A stretch of 64,000 bases of DNA from Doryteuthis pealeii (Eukaryota > Mollusca > Cephalopoda > Myopsida > Loliginidae): contig CM042157.1 of the NCBI GenBank assembly GCA_023376005.1, forward strand, positions 70,600,177 to 70,664,176, given 5' to 3'. Below the pieces are notes generated by a model that saw only the letters and a list, made by a program, of their open reading frames with translations, ran no database searches and was not told the DNA's origin. A program made the translations under genes and the position numbers. Below are positions 11,346 to 21,954 of the stretch, piece after piece (the stretch's first letter is position 1; every line of letters begins with the position of its first letter).

Positions 11346-11560
11346 ATTTTGTAATAAAACTGTTAATTTTTAAAAAGAATTTTGAAGTTTAAGTCCAACA
11401 AGGGTTAGGGTTAGGGTTATGGTTAGGGTCAGGGTTTAGGGTTAGTTTAATGGGGAAATGAATAAATAATTTGGGCTCTGTTTTTTTTGGGTTTTTTTGT
11501 TTTGTTTTTTGTTTTTTTGTTTTTCTGGGTCACTCATGTTACTTAACTAGGAAATAACCA
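11346..11560 (-). repeat. Inverted M3 end closing the satellite
   Basis: After the fifth unit the same motifs occur on the opposite strand: a GGGTTAGGGTTAGGG block at about 11402, TTAGTTTAATGGG, then TTTCTGGGTCACTCATGTTA at about 11522. The array as a whole therefore looks like a TIR element whose left end was tandemly duplicated. Confidence 0.75.
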
Positions 11561-12575
11561 AATATTATTAGCTCCGAATTGTTGATGTCAAAATGACCCA
11601 CGCGAAATAGAGAATGCCAAACTGCTCCACAGACATTTGGCGCCAAGATTACTTCATCAACATCCACCAAGATTACTTCATCAACATCTGCCCCTAAAAC
11701 ATTTCTCAAGGCGAGTGTTGTATTACAATATTAGATTAGATTCCCTCTTGTTTATCTCTCCCAGCGATCCCTTCTATTTTAGAGTACACTCTTAGATTAC
11801 ACTCTTAGAGTACACTCCGGAACACTAGGTACCTCCAATTTGACCTGTAAAATTTACCCCACCCCTATATTTAACACAATGAAACTTGAATAAACGTTAA
11901 TATCATCTTCAAAATTTTTTGTCCATTCAAAAGAAGAAACATTAAAAAAAACTCCTGATGATTTTTTTATAATTCCAGCTTACGGAAATAATGAAAATTA
12001 TGAACGAAAACAATGTTTACATTTTCGCACCGTTAAATCAATTGAAATTTAACGTAGCCAAAAACAAGTTACGACTAGAGGCTTTTTAAAACATTCTATG
12101 AAAAATCAATTAATGGCCCTATTTTCACGAAAGTTTCCATGATTACTTAATTTTTTATGAAAATATGTTTGAAATAGGTTTTTCCTCAAATATATTAGGG
12201 GAAATACTTTTTACGAGGGCTACCCCCCCCACACACACACACACCATTTTATTTTATGAAATATGACAAAATGAACCAACAAAAAACGATTTTTTTTTTC
12301 TATAAAGATAAGAGTCTGAATAATTATATCAGAAGATTTTTATAAGTTTCTATAAGGGAGTTATTTAGTAAAAGAACCATGAATACAGAATTCTGCTAAA
12401 AAAAAACAATAAAGAAATTGACCCTGTAGTAAATAAAAAAAAGATTTTAATTTAAAAAAAAGGAATGTTTTACTTATTTTTCAAGATAACGTTGAGTAAT
12501 TTTTCTCAAACGGATAATTTGATCTTTTAATTAATTGTTTTTCTTTGTAATAACTCTTTACGTCCGTTATTTTTT
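11561..12575. other. AT-rich, no gene recognised
   Basis: There is a short tandem duplication of a CAAGATTACTTCATCAACATC unit at about 11650-11690, and a TTTGGCGCC box at about 11636. The rest is AT-rich with poly-A/T runs. Confidence 0.4.
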
Positions 12576-12579
12576 TTTT

Positions 12580-12903
12580 CGAGATTCTTTTAAAAAGTTT
12601 TTAAAAAATATTTACGTTTCTTCTTTTAATATTATCTAAACTGATCACGTGGTGTATTTTGGTGGTACCTTTGGAACTCAACTTCCGATTTCGTCCCTTT
12701 ATCAGCAAAAAGACCATGGCTTTTCCAGAATGAAGCCATTTTTTTAATCCGTCCTGATAAATCCGATATTTCAAACATCATCGGTAAGGGATGAAATCGG
12801 AAGTTGTGTTCCGTAGGTACCACCAAAATACACCACGTGATCAGTTTAGATAATATTAAAGGAAGAAACGTAAATATTTTTTTAACTTTTTAAAAAAATC
12901 TCG
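12580..12903. mobile_element. Palindromic MITE with arms over 90 bp
   Basis: The left end CGAGATTCTTTTAAAAAG and everything up to the GGTGGTACC box at about 12661-12669 is repeated inverted at 12816-12903, including CTAAACTGATCACGTGG. Weaker pairing continues inward (ACTTCCGATTTC). The centre lies at about 12710-12780. The 64-codon minus ORF inside is a by-product. No other copy is present in the window. Confidence 0.8.
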
Positions 12904-13139
12904 TTTTGTTCCTCTCCGAGCATAGAACTACCATTAATTATTTGATATTTTATAGTATTTCCCTTCAACGTACTTTATTTACTAGCATTTCTTCTTACTA
13001 GTATTTTCTTCATATCACGTGTTAGACTTATTTTCACTCTGCTCGTTAACCCGGTTCTTACTTAAATGTAATTACTACTCTTCACTTACTAGCATTATTT
13101 CTACCTTTGAATAACATACCCCTTTTTTTATCAAAGAAC

Positions 13140-13390
13140 TATATAAAAATATATATCTAAGGTAGATGGGTTGTCTTCTTTGGTCGACATATCCCTTTTC
13201 AAACCAACCAATCACATGCCGCAATTTTCGGCGCCAGAAATCAAAGATAAGTATCTACCTCTTTTCCAGCATTTTGATGGAGGCGGACGTCAACTTGTTG
13301 CTACTACTATAACAGAAGAGGAGACGTGAAGAGGAGAAGGAAGAGGATAAATTCAGTTTAGTTTTGTTCTCCAATGAAAGACATTTGAGG
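13140..13390. promoter_or_regulatory. Possible CpG-containing promoter-like patch
   Basis: A CCAATCA box at about 13207, a TTTTCGGCGCC palindrome at about 13222 (E2F-like) and a more GC-rich stretch with GAGGCGGACGTC stand out from the AT-rich surroundings. No exon could be tied to it, so this is a weak call. It could equally be a piece of an LTR. Confidence 0.2.
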
Positions 13391-13525
13391 TTGGTTGGTT
13401 GGTTGGTTGGTTGGAATTTACGGCATGTCAACCCTTGTTGAGTTATTTTACGCAGAAGACGTTTTTATCTTATTTATTCTTGTTGGGTCTCCAGTTTTTT
13501 TTAACTCATTTTTTAAACACAGGTT
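13389..13525 (-). repeat. Repeat B, 3' end fragment
   Basis: The plus strand shows a (GGTT)n run followed by TTTACGGCATGTCAACC, TTATTTTACGC and the start of the B body. Read on the minus strand this is the (AACC)n-tailed 3' end of a 5'-truncated copy. Overlapping ORFs with poly-Ser or poly-His come from the (CAT)n run at 13527-13552. Confidence 0.7.
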
Positions 13526-13679
13526 TTCATCATCATCATCATCATCATCATGTCACGCAATCAGTACGGATATCCATGACAATCTCTCGCCGACCTTCTC
13601 TATCATTCATTGTCCCAGGGAGGTCCTCTGCACAACATCCAGTATCCGCGTGGTCAATGTAGGTCCTTGGAGACCCTAA

Positions 13680-14365
13680 TATGTACTATGTGGGGCTAGC
13701 ATTAATTTGCAGACAACGTACCCGAATACTATTTTTTTAAATACTTCACTAAGTCTGATTTACTACGTTGGTATTTCATTCATAAATTTCTTATTTACTC
13801 TTAAAATTCCTGATGTGACTGACCACAACATTTGTTTTTAAATTTGATTGACACATCTTATAAACAATGTCTTCAGTTATCCTTATGACACTGTTCGCGT
13901 GTTCAGCCATCAGTATACTCATTTTTCTTTCCTCTCTCTATCTCTTTTTCTTTGCTTTTTTTTTTCTATTATATCTATTTCTTTCTCTTTCTTTTTTTTT
14001 TTTAATGCTTAATTCAAAATATTCACTGTAGCAATACACACAATAAAAAATCATCCGATAAATTATACATACATTAGTATGTTCACTTCAAAATACATAA
14101 TTGGGACAAAAAGAGAGAAAAAAACACAATTAAAATCATTTGGAATTAAAGAACAAATGACTTAATTCAATGTTTAGCAAGAGTCTGTTCTGTCTTTTTT
14201 TCTTCTTTCTTCAAAACCTAGTGATGACGTGTGTACAAATGTATAATTTTCATGCGAGTAAAAGTTTTAACTGTTCTTGTTTTTTGGGTTTTTTTTTTAA
14301 TGTTCCAAGAGTGTTCCTTGAAATTTTTCCATCTTTGCTGATATGTTTTGCTATCGTGTCTCTTT
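13680..14365. other. AT-rich stretch, nothing recognised
   Basis: Pyrimidine-rich runs lie at 13925-14005. The 87-codon ORF at 14170 is low-complexity Phe/Leu and is not supported as a gene. Confidence 0.4.
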
Positions 14366-14367
14366 TC

Positions 14368-14971
14368 TGTTGGAAATTGGGTTATCTGCCCACTGGAAGT
14401 CCGGACAATAGGGCACAGAGCATAGAACCCTGAATCAGCAGAACGAATACTGCAGGCACTAGCAGAAGACCAGAGTCGGCACGCTAGAGAAAGACGTCAA
14501 CTCCAACAAGCAGACAACACCAAGACAACAAGATAAGTGCACACAAATCTCTTGTATTACCTTTATATATCCCGCCAGTAGAAATTCTCTGGCAAACTCT
14601 TAAAGCCATTTGCACAAGAATTGTATACACACATTAATAACTAACCCCCTAATAAACTGTTAACCCATTTATAAACTTTATAATTTGCCTTGTCTCCTTC
14701 CTTTACGACTGAGATACTAATTCACCACAGTATTTCTGTTACTTTGCCAGAGAATTTCTACTGGCGGGATATATAAAGGTAATACAAGAGATTTGTGTGC
14801 ACTTATCTTGTTGTCTTGGTGTTGTCTGCTTGTTGGAGTTGACGTCTTTCTCTAGCGTGCCGACTCTGGTCTTCTGCTAGTGCCTGCAGTATTCGTTCTG
14901 CTGATTCAGGGTTCTATGCTCTGTGCCCTATTGTCCGGACTTCCGGTGGGCAGATAACCCAATTTCCAACA
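14368..14971. repeat. Large near-perfect inverted repeat, 229-bp arms
   Basis: The arm 14368-14596 is the reverse complement of 14743-14971, with only one difference noticed (near CCCACTGGAAG versus CCCACCGGAAG). The ends read TGTTGG...CCAACA and are flanked by TTTC on both sides, a possible 4-bp duplication. Each arm carries a TATATAAAGG box just inside the GGCGGG box (right arm at about 14768). The ~146-base spacer contains AATAAA. It could be two head-to-head LTRs or a fold-back transposon. There is no coding capacity. Confidence 0.85.
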
Positions 14972-15157
14972 TTTCTGGCATTTTTTTCTCACCCTATTCA
15001 TTAATCACTACATTTCCCTGGATTACGAATACTAATATAATTATAACTACCACTATGATGACCTAATAATAATTACAGGGGGCTCTGCTCTTATGGTTAT
15101 TGTCAACCTTCCCCTATATACCTGTGATAGGACCAATTTTCTCTCCAACACCACTGC

Positions 15158-16824
15158 CTAAAGCCATTGGACACCTATATGGCCTGTAACATTATGGTTC
15201 TTAGAAATTTCGGTGGCCCCTGGTGGTATAACCGGGCTCTTGGAGGTACATGCCTTCACTGTGTCCGTCTTACACTTCTCTGCTTCTCTTCGGGTAAGCA
15301 GCATGAATTGTTTACGGATTAGGTTAAAACCTATATATTTTGATTCTAATTTATACCTACTAATCTTCTTTTTGCATTTTATTTTCGTTTTCTCTTCTTT
15401 GATCACTGGAGGACTCTCAGTCTCTGATTCAGAATCCATATTTTTCCCGATCACCTTTTTGGAAATTGAGATTCGAAATAGTTTCATAATTTTTCTCTCT
15501 TTACTTTCATCTGCTTTTGTACAGTTCACATATCTTAAGCTAATGTTCTTTTGTTGAGAATACTCCTTCATTACCAAAGGTGTTGAACTACTGTCCCCGA
15601 TTAATTGGTTGGGTAACTCAATCAATTTGATTGGGCTTCGTGTCTCTGAATTGGACTTGATAACCAACCTTCTTTGTTCTGTCGCACTCACTACATGAGG
15701 GTAATAGTCAACGGTATGGTTACGAAATAACTCCATACGGATTGAACTATTCTTGCTGCAAAAATCACTACTGATTATTCTTTTTATCTTCATTGGCGGT
15801 GAAAGATCCCCGATGATTCTACTATTGCATTCTACTAGTCTTTTTGTGGCAAGACAGCATCGGTTTGGAGTCGAGTCAGAGGCTTCTTCTAATCGAATAA
15901 GACTGTCCTCTTTATCGAGTAATTTTTCGCAGGCAGGAGACGAATGAGGGTCTGAACCTCGATCATCATCCGTTAAATAACTTTTACTAAGTACGCTACC
16001 ATCATTACGGTCTTCAAGCATGGGCTGCATCATCTCAAGGGTCGGCAGTCCTTTAGTAACCGTCTTTGATTGTTTTTTCACGATTGACTGGTGAGCGAGA
16101 GGGGTTGTCTTAACCGGTAATTCCCCGTTCAACTCTTTGTCAGTTTTCAACTTTTTAAAACTGTTTGCTAAAGAGGGTTTGGAAATTTTCATAGCACCGG
16201 CAGGGTGACTGGGTTTGTTCCCCCTACAAAGACTAATCTTCTTGATTTTGTCCTGGGGGTTATTTAACAAGATCTCTTTTAACAGTATCCGTTTTGTCGG
16301 ATGCAACAAAGGTAATGACCATTTCATGCCTTTGAAATCTTGAATTGTAGACTTAACATTCTTGGACAGGTCCGGTTTTCTCTCGACATCCCCCTCCCCT
16401 TTCAGTTCTATGGCTACTGTGACACCAGCATCAGGTGAAATTTTATCCTCCACTTTTTGACAAGAACCTGCACTAGATAACTGAGATTCAGGTTCCATCT
16501 CTTGGCCACTCTCCGATGATTCACCAGGCGAATTGCCATCTATGGGGGCCCGTGATTTCTCTTCTTAAGCGGCAGGTTGATTGATAGTCTGTTTTTATTT
16601 GCTTTTACCGATTCCTCTTCAATAGGAAATTCATTAAGCACCTTCATAATAATACCATTAAAAATATATCTCTGGAACGCGTTCAGTTTATCTTTTTGGG
16701 AATGCAGCATATACATCTCCTTAACAATTCTTCTGTTTAACAAATAGAAATCTTCTGTTCTCGAGAACAAATCACGAACAAAATCTTCAATATGGAGCAT
16801 TTCCTCTTTATCTGTTCTATTCAT
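15158..16824 (-). CDS. Unrecognised basic protein gene, intronless, frameshifted
   Basis: Two minus-strand frames form one gene: 94 codons from the ATG at 16824 to 16540, and 446 codons from 16498 to the stop at 15158. The second frame is open upstream of its ATG back to a TAA at about 16560. Adding one C in the run at about 16544-16548 joins the two without a stop (…NHGPP then IDGNSPGESS…), for about 555 codons. The N-terminal ~70 residues look folded and helical (FVRDLFSRTEDFYLLNRR). The rest is Ser/Lys/Glu-rich with basic clusters (KIKCKKKISRYK), as in nuclear or chromatin proteins. No domain is recognised and no introns are seen, so it could be a single-exon gene, a retrogene or a recent pseudogene. 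The C-run break may be a base-calling error. Confidence 0.6.
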
Positions 16825-17023
16825 GATTTACTAATACCAGTAAGATGCACGCCAGTCAAAAACAACAACAATAACAATCAGCAAAAAATGAAACAAATTT
16901 TCAGCCTTCCTTCTGCTTTTTTTTCTTTCTTTCTGTGGAAGTTTTTTCTCTTTGGGTACCTCTTGGGTGCTACATCGTTTTAAAGTGGAAACCTCATATC
17001 TAACCCTAACCCTTTTTTTCTGT
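16825..17023. other. Upstream region of the 15158-16824 gene
   Basis: This is the 5' flank on the minus strand. It is rich in short A and T runs, with no TATA box in a convincing place. It ends at an M3 element, which would lie about 200 bases upstream of the start codon. Confidence 0.3.
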
Positions 17024-17190
17024 TTTTTCTGGGTCACCCTGTACAGAAAAAACAGAACCCAAATTATTTATTTATTTTCTCATTAAACTAACCCTAACCA
17101 AACCCCAACCCCACCCCTAGTTAAAATTAACAGATTTATTACAAAATTTGTGGGTTCTGTTTTTTCTGGGACACCCTAATTTACTAAACA
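17024..17190. mobile_element. M3 elements, dispersed copy
   Basis: A TTTTTTCTGGGTCACCCTGTA end at 17024-17043 abuts CAGAAAAAACAGAACCC at 17044. A core with TTATTTATTTT and ACTAACCCTAACC follows, and an inverted end TTCTGTTTTTTCTGGGACAC closes it at about 17155-17175. One end of one copy and all of another seem to be joined. Confidence 0.7.
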
Positions 17191-17552
17191 AAAGTTCATA
17201 ATTACCCTTGTAAATAGCTTAAACAAAAAATCATTCAGTTTCCAACATATTTTAGAGGCGTATCTGATGGTTATAAGCGACTGCGCTCAGCGCATGAGTA
17301 TCTTATTGGATCCTTTCTGTCCAATAAGGACAATGGTGTAGTGTCCAAAATAAAAATAATCAAAAAAATACATTTTTATCTGCATCAGCGCAAGTGACTT
17401 TGAAGGCCAATTCTTGAGTGACAGTCTTTGGTGCACTGAATGCACACAAACTGTGATGCTTTCTGGGGCTGCTGGTTTTCTCTCTCTTTCTGGCTCTCTT
17501 TTCTGACGAGGCTACTCACAGCTTAGGTAATCTGATCTGTGTGGTTGTTAGG

Positions 17553-17815
17553 TTCAGACCTAACGAAAATAGAGTTACTCCCCTTGATCAGTAGGGTGCT
17601 GATGGGAACCCGGAAGTGGATTTTCCACCATGACACTTTTGGATTGGGGTTTGCACTGAGTGGATGCACGTGCACAGCATGGTTGAGCTAGTTAAGTCAC
17701 TTTTAGGGTAGAAGCATTTCTCTACCCTGTGTTAAATAAAAACTTGTTAATTTCCAACAACCTGGTCTTGCATTTTCATTCAATGCTCCATGTTGGAATA
17801 TTTTGAACATATAAC
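17553..17815 (+). repeat. LTR-like repeat R, copy 1
   Basis: The block shares TAGAGTTACTCCCCTTGATC, CACTTTTGGATTGGG, TGCACAGCA, TAGGGTAGAAGCAT and TCTGGTCTTGCAT-type segments with 56285-56515, in the same order and orientation. An AATAAAA signal lies near the 3' end of both. This fits a solo LTR, but the boundaries are unclear. It follows directly on a SINE A fragment at 17516-17550. Confidence 0.5.
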
Positions 17816-17984
17816 GTGTGCTCTAATTCCCCACCTGGATTTATTGACTAGCCTAAGTCACGTGGTTTATTACTTCGCCAATCACCAACCATACTGCGTA
17901 GCTGATACACTACTTAAACACCCACACTGGCCATAATTCTAATTGCACTCATTCAGAAGGACTTAAAATACCAGATTGATTTTG

Positions 17985-18085
17985 ATTTGTTCTTGTTTTA
18001 CGGCATATCAACCTCAATGGGTCATTTAATGCCGACTACGTTTTTGAAATGAATTGGTGATAATGTTTAATTTTCTAAAGGTTTT
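17985..18085 (-). repeat. Repeat B, 3' end fragment
   Basis: The plus strand has TTTTACGGCATATCAACCTC and GGTCATTTAATGCCGAC, the standard end of repeat B, followed by T-rich sequence. Confidence 0.6.
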
Positions 18086-18129
18086 TTTTTACATATTTTT
18101 TGTGAATGAAACATTTAGATGATTTTTTT

Positions 18130-18690
18130 TAACATATATTTTTGTGTTTTCATTTTTTTTGGAAGATTTTTAGATTTTGTTGTAGATGTATCCTTCTTTT
18201 ATGTATCCAAGTAGTTTTTCTGGGTTTATTTGGTAGAATATCTGTTTTAGATTTGTTGTTTGGTAGTATTTTTTTCGTATTTGTTTTAGGTTGCTACATT
18301 CTGTTAATATGTGTTTGATTGTGTAGGGTTTTTGGCATGGTATGCAATATGGGGCTGCTTCTTTTTTTGAGGAGGTATGAATGGGTAATGTATGAGTGTC
18401 CTATTCTTAGTCTGGATAATATTACTTCTTCTTTTCTGGATATTTTGGTTTGATTTATTTGAAGTTTTCCTATTTGTGGCATTATTTCATGTAGTTTGTT
18501 GTTTTGGAAGTTATTCCAATAATTTTGCCATTTTTGTTTTGTGTATATGTTTATGGTTCTTTTTAAGTCTGTAAAAGGTATTTTAAAGTGTGTATCAAGT
18601 GGGTTGTTTTTAGCTTGTTTTTGCTGCTGAGACTGCTATTTCGTTTCCTTGGATTCCGATGTGACATGGTATCCAGCAAAGTATAGGACT
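18130..18690 (-). pseudogene. LINE RNase H and C-terminal fragment
   Basis: Translated on the minus strand with frameshifts, this gives a GIQGNEIA motif preceded by W-P-H, as in the RNase H domain of LINEs. Further along comes LRIGHSYITHSYLLKK and a Cys/His segment ending in TIKHIL-x-EC-like residues. A tail of the type INPEKLLGYIKE follows. This order is known from the C-terminus of RNase H-bearing LINEs of the I/jockey type. A related fragment lies at 63800-64000. Many stops and frameshifts mark it as dead. Confidence 0.75.
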
Positions 18691-18780
18691 CTTTACCAAG
18701 GATCCAATTCCCCTGGACAAGCGCTCTGGCTTAAGGCCTACAGGATGGCCAAACAGATTATAACATTTATATGTATGTAA
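18690..18780 (+). repeat. Fragment shared with 10437-10690
   Basis: Carries GACTCTTTACCAAGGAT, GGACAAGCGCTCT and AGGATGGCC in the same order as the minus strand of 10437-10500. Confidence 0.6.
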
Positions 18781-18798
18781 AAACATAACAGTGGTACA

Positions 18799-18935
18799 GC
18801 ATCTGAGAGCTGACAGTATATCTAGCGCTCCACCTCAGAAAAAAACAATATCCCAGGCCTAGCACAAGCAAAAAGAGGATAGACTCCACCACTGTTCAGC
18901 TGATATTGATAATAAGTCACTCTGCAGACTTATAA
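18799..18935 (+). repeat. SINE A, 5'-truncated
   Basis: The body and 3' part of SINE A are present: GCGCTCCACCTCAG, CCTAGCACAAGC, GATAGACTCC, CAGCTGATA. Confidence 0.7.
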
Positions 18936-19043
18936 ATTACTGTAAAAAAAAAAATCCCAAATTTAAACGAAGGCAAGTCACTTGATTGAAATAATTTCAC
19001 CTTGTACACAATAAATTTCATTATTATTATTTTAATATGAAAA

Positions 19044-19198
19044 GCTTAGGTAATCTAATATGTGCAGTAAGGCATTTGGGAGTTGTGGCACCCTACCTCA
19101 GCAAAATAATCTCCCTAGCCTAGCACAACCAAAAAGGGGAATAGACTCCCTCATTATTTGGCTGATACCAACAATAGGCCACTTGAAGACATACTTAA
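19044..19198 (+). repeat. SINE A, 5'-truncated
   Basis: Starts at AGCTTAGGTAATCTAATATG and runs to GGCCACTTGAAGAC. It shares this 3' variant (CACTTGAAGACATACTT) with the copy at 20053. Confidence 0.75.
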
Positions 19199-19229
19199 AA
19201 GTTACTGTAGATAAACAAAACATTTAAAC

Positions 19230-20050
19230 CAAGGCAAGTCTCTTTATAGATACTAGCAGGACCTGTGGATATACTACAGTATGATAATTTAATTATTACA
19301 TTTGATATGTTTACTTAACAGCTATTGTAAATAATTCAATATGTAAAATGTTTAATTATCTTGACTTAACTCTCTCTCAAAAAAAAAAAAAAAAACAAAT
19401 CCAAAAAAATGATACCATAGAATATAGACATGAAACTAATCAATACCATACAACACAATCCCCACTGATGCCACTCTTCACATACATATGCACACATGCG
19501 CACACATACATGCATATGCTGAGCACTGTACACAATAAATATCATTATTTTTAAAGCACCGGTAATAATACAAATAAAAAAAAAAATAATTACACGATAT
19601 GTATAACTTCCTAACTGTTAGGCATGACATAACCCCAGACGAGTTGATATGCCGTTAAAATCAATAAACAAACATTAACTCTCTCTCGCTCTTTTTTCTT
19701 TCTTTCCTTCTTTTCATTATGTTTAAATGAAACAGATTAGCATTATCACTTCCGCGCGTTCACCCCCTCTCTATCTTTCCCCCTACTCTTTCTTTCTCTC
19801 TTATATTTTTGTGTAGCATATCCTTTTACTTCCCTTTCTTTCTCTCTAATAAAAACGGAATGGTCCATTATTTAACTGAGGTGACGACACACATAAAAAA
19901 ATTAATCCAGCAGATAAGCAACACCAGATAATGAGGATTTACATTTTTGCACTTCATCTTAGATGAATTGGAAGGTCTCATTTTTAACCAGAGGGTGTTG
20001 CAAGATGATAATGGTCGTACAATTAAGGAACACGAGTATTAATATATAGA
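19230..20050 (+). repeat. Repeat F, copy 1
   Basis: Shares ordered blocks with 49900-50370: a GATAATTTAATTATYACATTTGATATGT-like start, TTCATTATGTTTRAWTGAAACAGATTAG, a pyrimidine-rich run, GGTGACGACAC, CAACACCAGATAAT and GAGGGTGTTGCAAGA. An inverted remnant lies at 60130-60475. At 19380-19610 poly-A and other insertions interrupt it, and at 19640 there is a reversed end of repeat B. The class is unknown. Confidence 0.6.
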
Positions 20051-20052
20051 TG

Positions 20053-20215
20053 AACAGCTTAGGTAATCTGACCTGTATGGTAAGGCATCTGGGAGATAAT
20101 GGTAGGTGTGGCACTCTACCTTAGCAAACAATCACCCTGGCCTAGTGCAAACAAAAAGGGGATAGACTCCCTCACTGTTTGGCTGATACCAACAATAGGC
20201 CACTTGAAGACATAC
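20053..20215 (+). repeat. SINE A, 5'-truncated
   Basis: Starts at AGCTTAGGTAATCTGACC and ends at GGCCACTTGAAGACATACTT. The 66-codon ORF at 20179 spans this end and a poly-Asn (AAT)n run, and is not a gene. Confidence 0.75.
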
Positions 20216-20272
20216 TTTTCAGTTACTTTAAAATAAACAAAATCTTAAATTTAAACCAAGGCAAGTCTCTTT

Positions 20273-20274
<2 letters not shown>

Positions 20275-20303
<29 letters not shown>

Positions 20304-20710
20304 AATTTATTGCGTACAGTGCTCAGGTGCACCACAACTCATCAAACTCTCATGTCTAGTACACAGAATAATGTATTAGTGTCAGGAACATGAATAGCGT
20401 ACAGTAATAATATACATGTATGTGTGCGCGTACGTGCATATGTGTGTGGAGGTGGGTGTCAAGTATAGTGTTGGCGGATTACAGGAAGCATGGAGGCTTT
20501 GAAAGATGCAGTGTTTTGGCAGCCTACAATGACGCAGGCAATTTATTCCATGCCTCGGCAACTTTGAGCGTGAATGTATGTTTGAGCAACTCTATGCTCT
20601 ATGGCCCTCAGAGGTGCAGGATATTTATATTATCTATTAATAATGGAGATTTGCTTCCGGTTTTTGTCTGTAACAAAAATTACATCCCTGCTTACGTCAC
20701 ATTACCCAAA
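20275..20710 (-). repeat. Repeat D, copy 1
   Basis: An (AAT)n run precedes GAAATTTATTGCGTACAGTG, TAATGTATTAGTGTCAGGAA and GTTGGCGGATTACAGGAAGC. A second copy is split at 21275-21423 and 21622-21850, and an inverted copy lies at 44895-45162. The A/T trinucleotide end suggests the 3' tail of a non-LTR element read on the minus strand. A 101-codon plus ORF (20420-20725) is partly conserved in the second copy (…GFERCSV…), which may reflect an ancient coding part. Confidence 0.6.
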
Positions 20711-21077
20711 ATCGTCATAACATAGAATAAATACACTCAAAATTTGAACATGCAACATTAGACAGTCCTCGTTGTTTTTTAAAACAAGTTTTAATAAATA
20801 GATGACTGGTATTATATATCTATATATAGTTTGTTTTATTTTAATACATATTTAAAGTTTACATTTGAAATTGTTTTATTTTTTAATCCTTTAATGAATT
20901 TGATGATTTTACTTACTTAGGGTACAAACTCGCTGACATTGAATTTTTTACTCCCACCCCTCAGGCTATATGTTTCAAAAATCTATTTTTACATCGCCTG
21001 GAGGGTGTTTTTCATATTTTGTACTAGTAATTATAAATACTGTATATAGTATAAGAAAGAATAGTCATCCCTACTCT

Positions 21078-21126
<49 letters not shown>

Positions 21127-21270
21127 ACTTTGGAACACCCTTTACATACCAGTAAACTAATGGATTTTATACTAATTGATTAGGAATAATTAGTTAATAT
21201 TTTATTAACAATTTTGGTTAAACTTATCAATTTTTTATAAGTAGATTAAAAATGACTAGATTTGAAATTA
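20711..21270. other. AT-rich with (TA)n
   Basis: No gene is visible. There is a (TA)n run at 21080-21123, and a small segment at 20745-20830 weakly resembles repeat G. Confidence 0.4.
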
Positions 21271-21274
21271 TTTT

Positions 21275-21850
21275 TATAATAATAATGAAATTTATTGTGC
21301 ACCAAACTCATCAAAGTCGCATGTCTAGTACATAGAATAATGTATTAGTGTCAGGAACATGAATAGCGTACAGTAATAATATACATGTATGTGTGTGCAT
21401 GCCTGCATATGTGTGTGGTGGGGGGTTATTTCCTATTACTCCAACATAAACAAAGGGGAACCACTCTTGACTGATAAATTATTTATTCATTTATTGATCT
21501 ACTAGGAAAAAAGAAGACGTGGTTAGGGTTAGGGTTTAGGGTTAGTTTAATGGGAAAATAAATAAATAATTTATCAGTCAAGAGTGGTTCCCCTTTATGC
21601 TGGAGTTATAGGAAATAACCGTGGAGTGATGTATCAGGTATAGTATTGGCAGATTACAAGAAGAATGGAAGCTTTGAAAGATGCAGTGTTTCAGCAACCT
21701 ATAACAGATGCAGGCAGTTTATCCCAATTCTGAGCTTGAAACCCAAACCTTTTGCTCTTATGGAAAACACCCACTTCATTTTTATCATATATGCTAAGGT
21801 GGTAGGTAAGGGTCTTAGTGTCCTGTGTAAGACGTTAAACTGCATCTAGT
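21275..21850 (-). repeat. Repeat D, copy 2, split by M1
   Basis: The D sequence stops at about 21423 and resumes at 21622 (GTATAGTATTGGCAGATTAC, matching 20464 onward). The M1 element lies between. Confidence 0.7.
21424..21620. mobile_element. M1 MITE, copy in repeat D
   Basis: Terminal repeats GGTTATTTCCTAT...ATAGGAAATAACC continue inward as AAAGGGGAACCACTCTTGAC on both strands. The centre has GGTTAGGGTTAGGGTTTAGG followed by TTAGTTTAATGGG. The insertion point is clear because repeat D continues on both sides. Confidence 0.85.
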
Positions 21851-21954
21851 GGTGAAGTTCCAAATCTGGAACTCTGGGGAATGCGGAGTATCCTTTATCG
21901 CCATTACTCCCAGGTCCACTCAAACAAAATATTTCCCAAAAGTCATGTGATTTG

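Noticed and set aside
15213..15947. Plus-strand ORFs of 114 and 64 codons
   Set aside because: They are antisense shadows of the minus-strand 446-codon frame.
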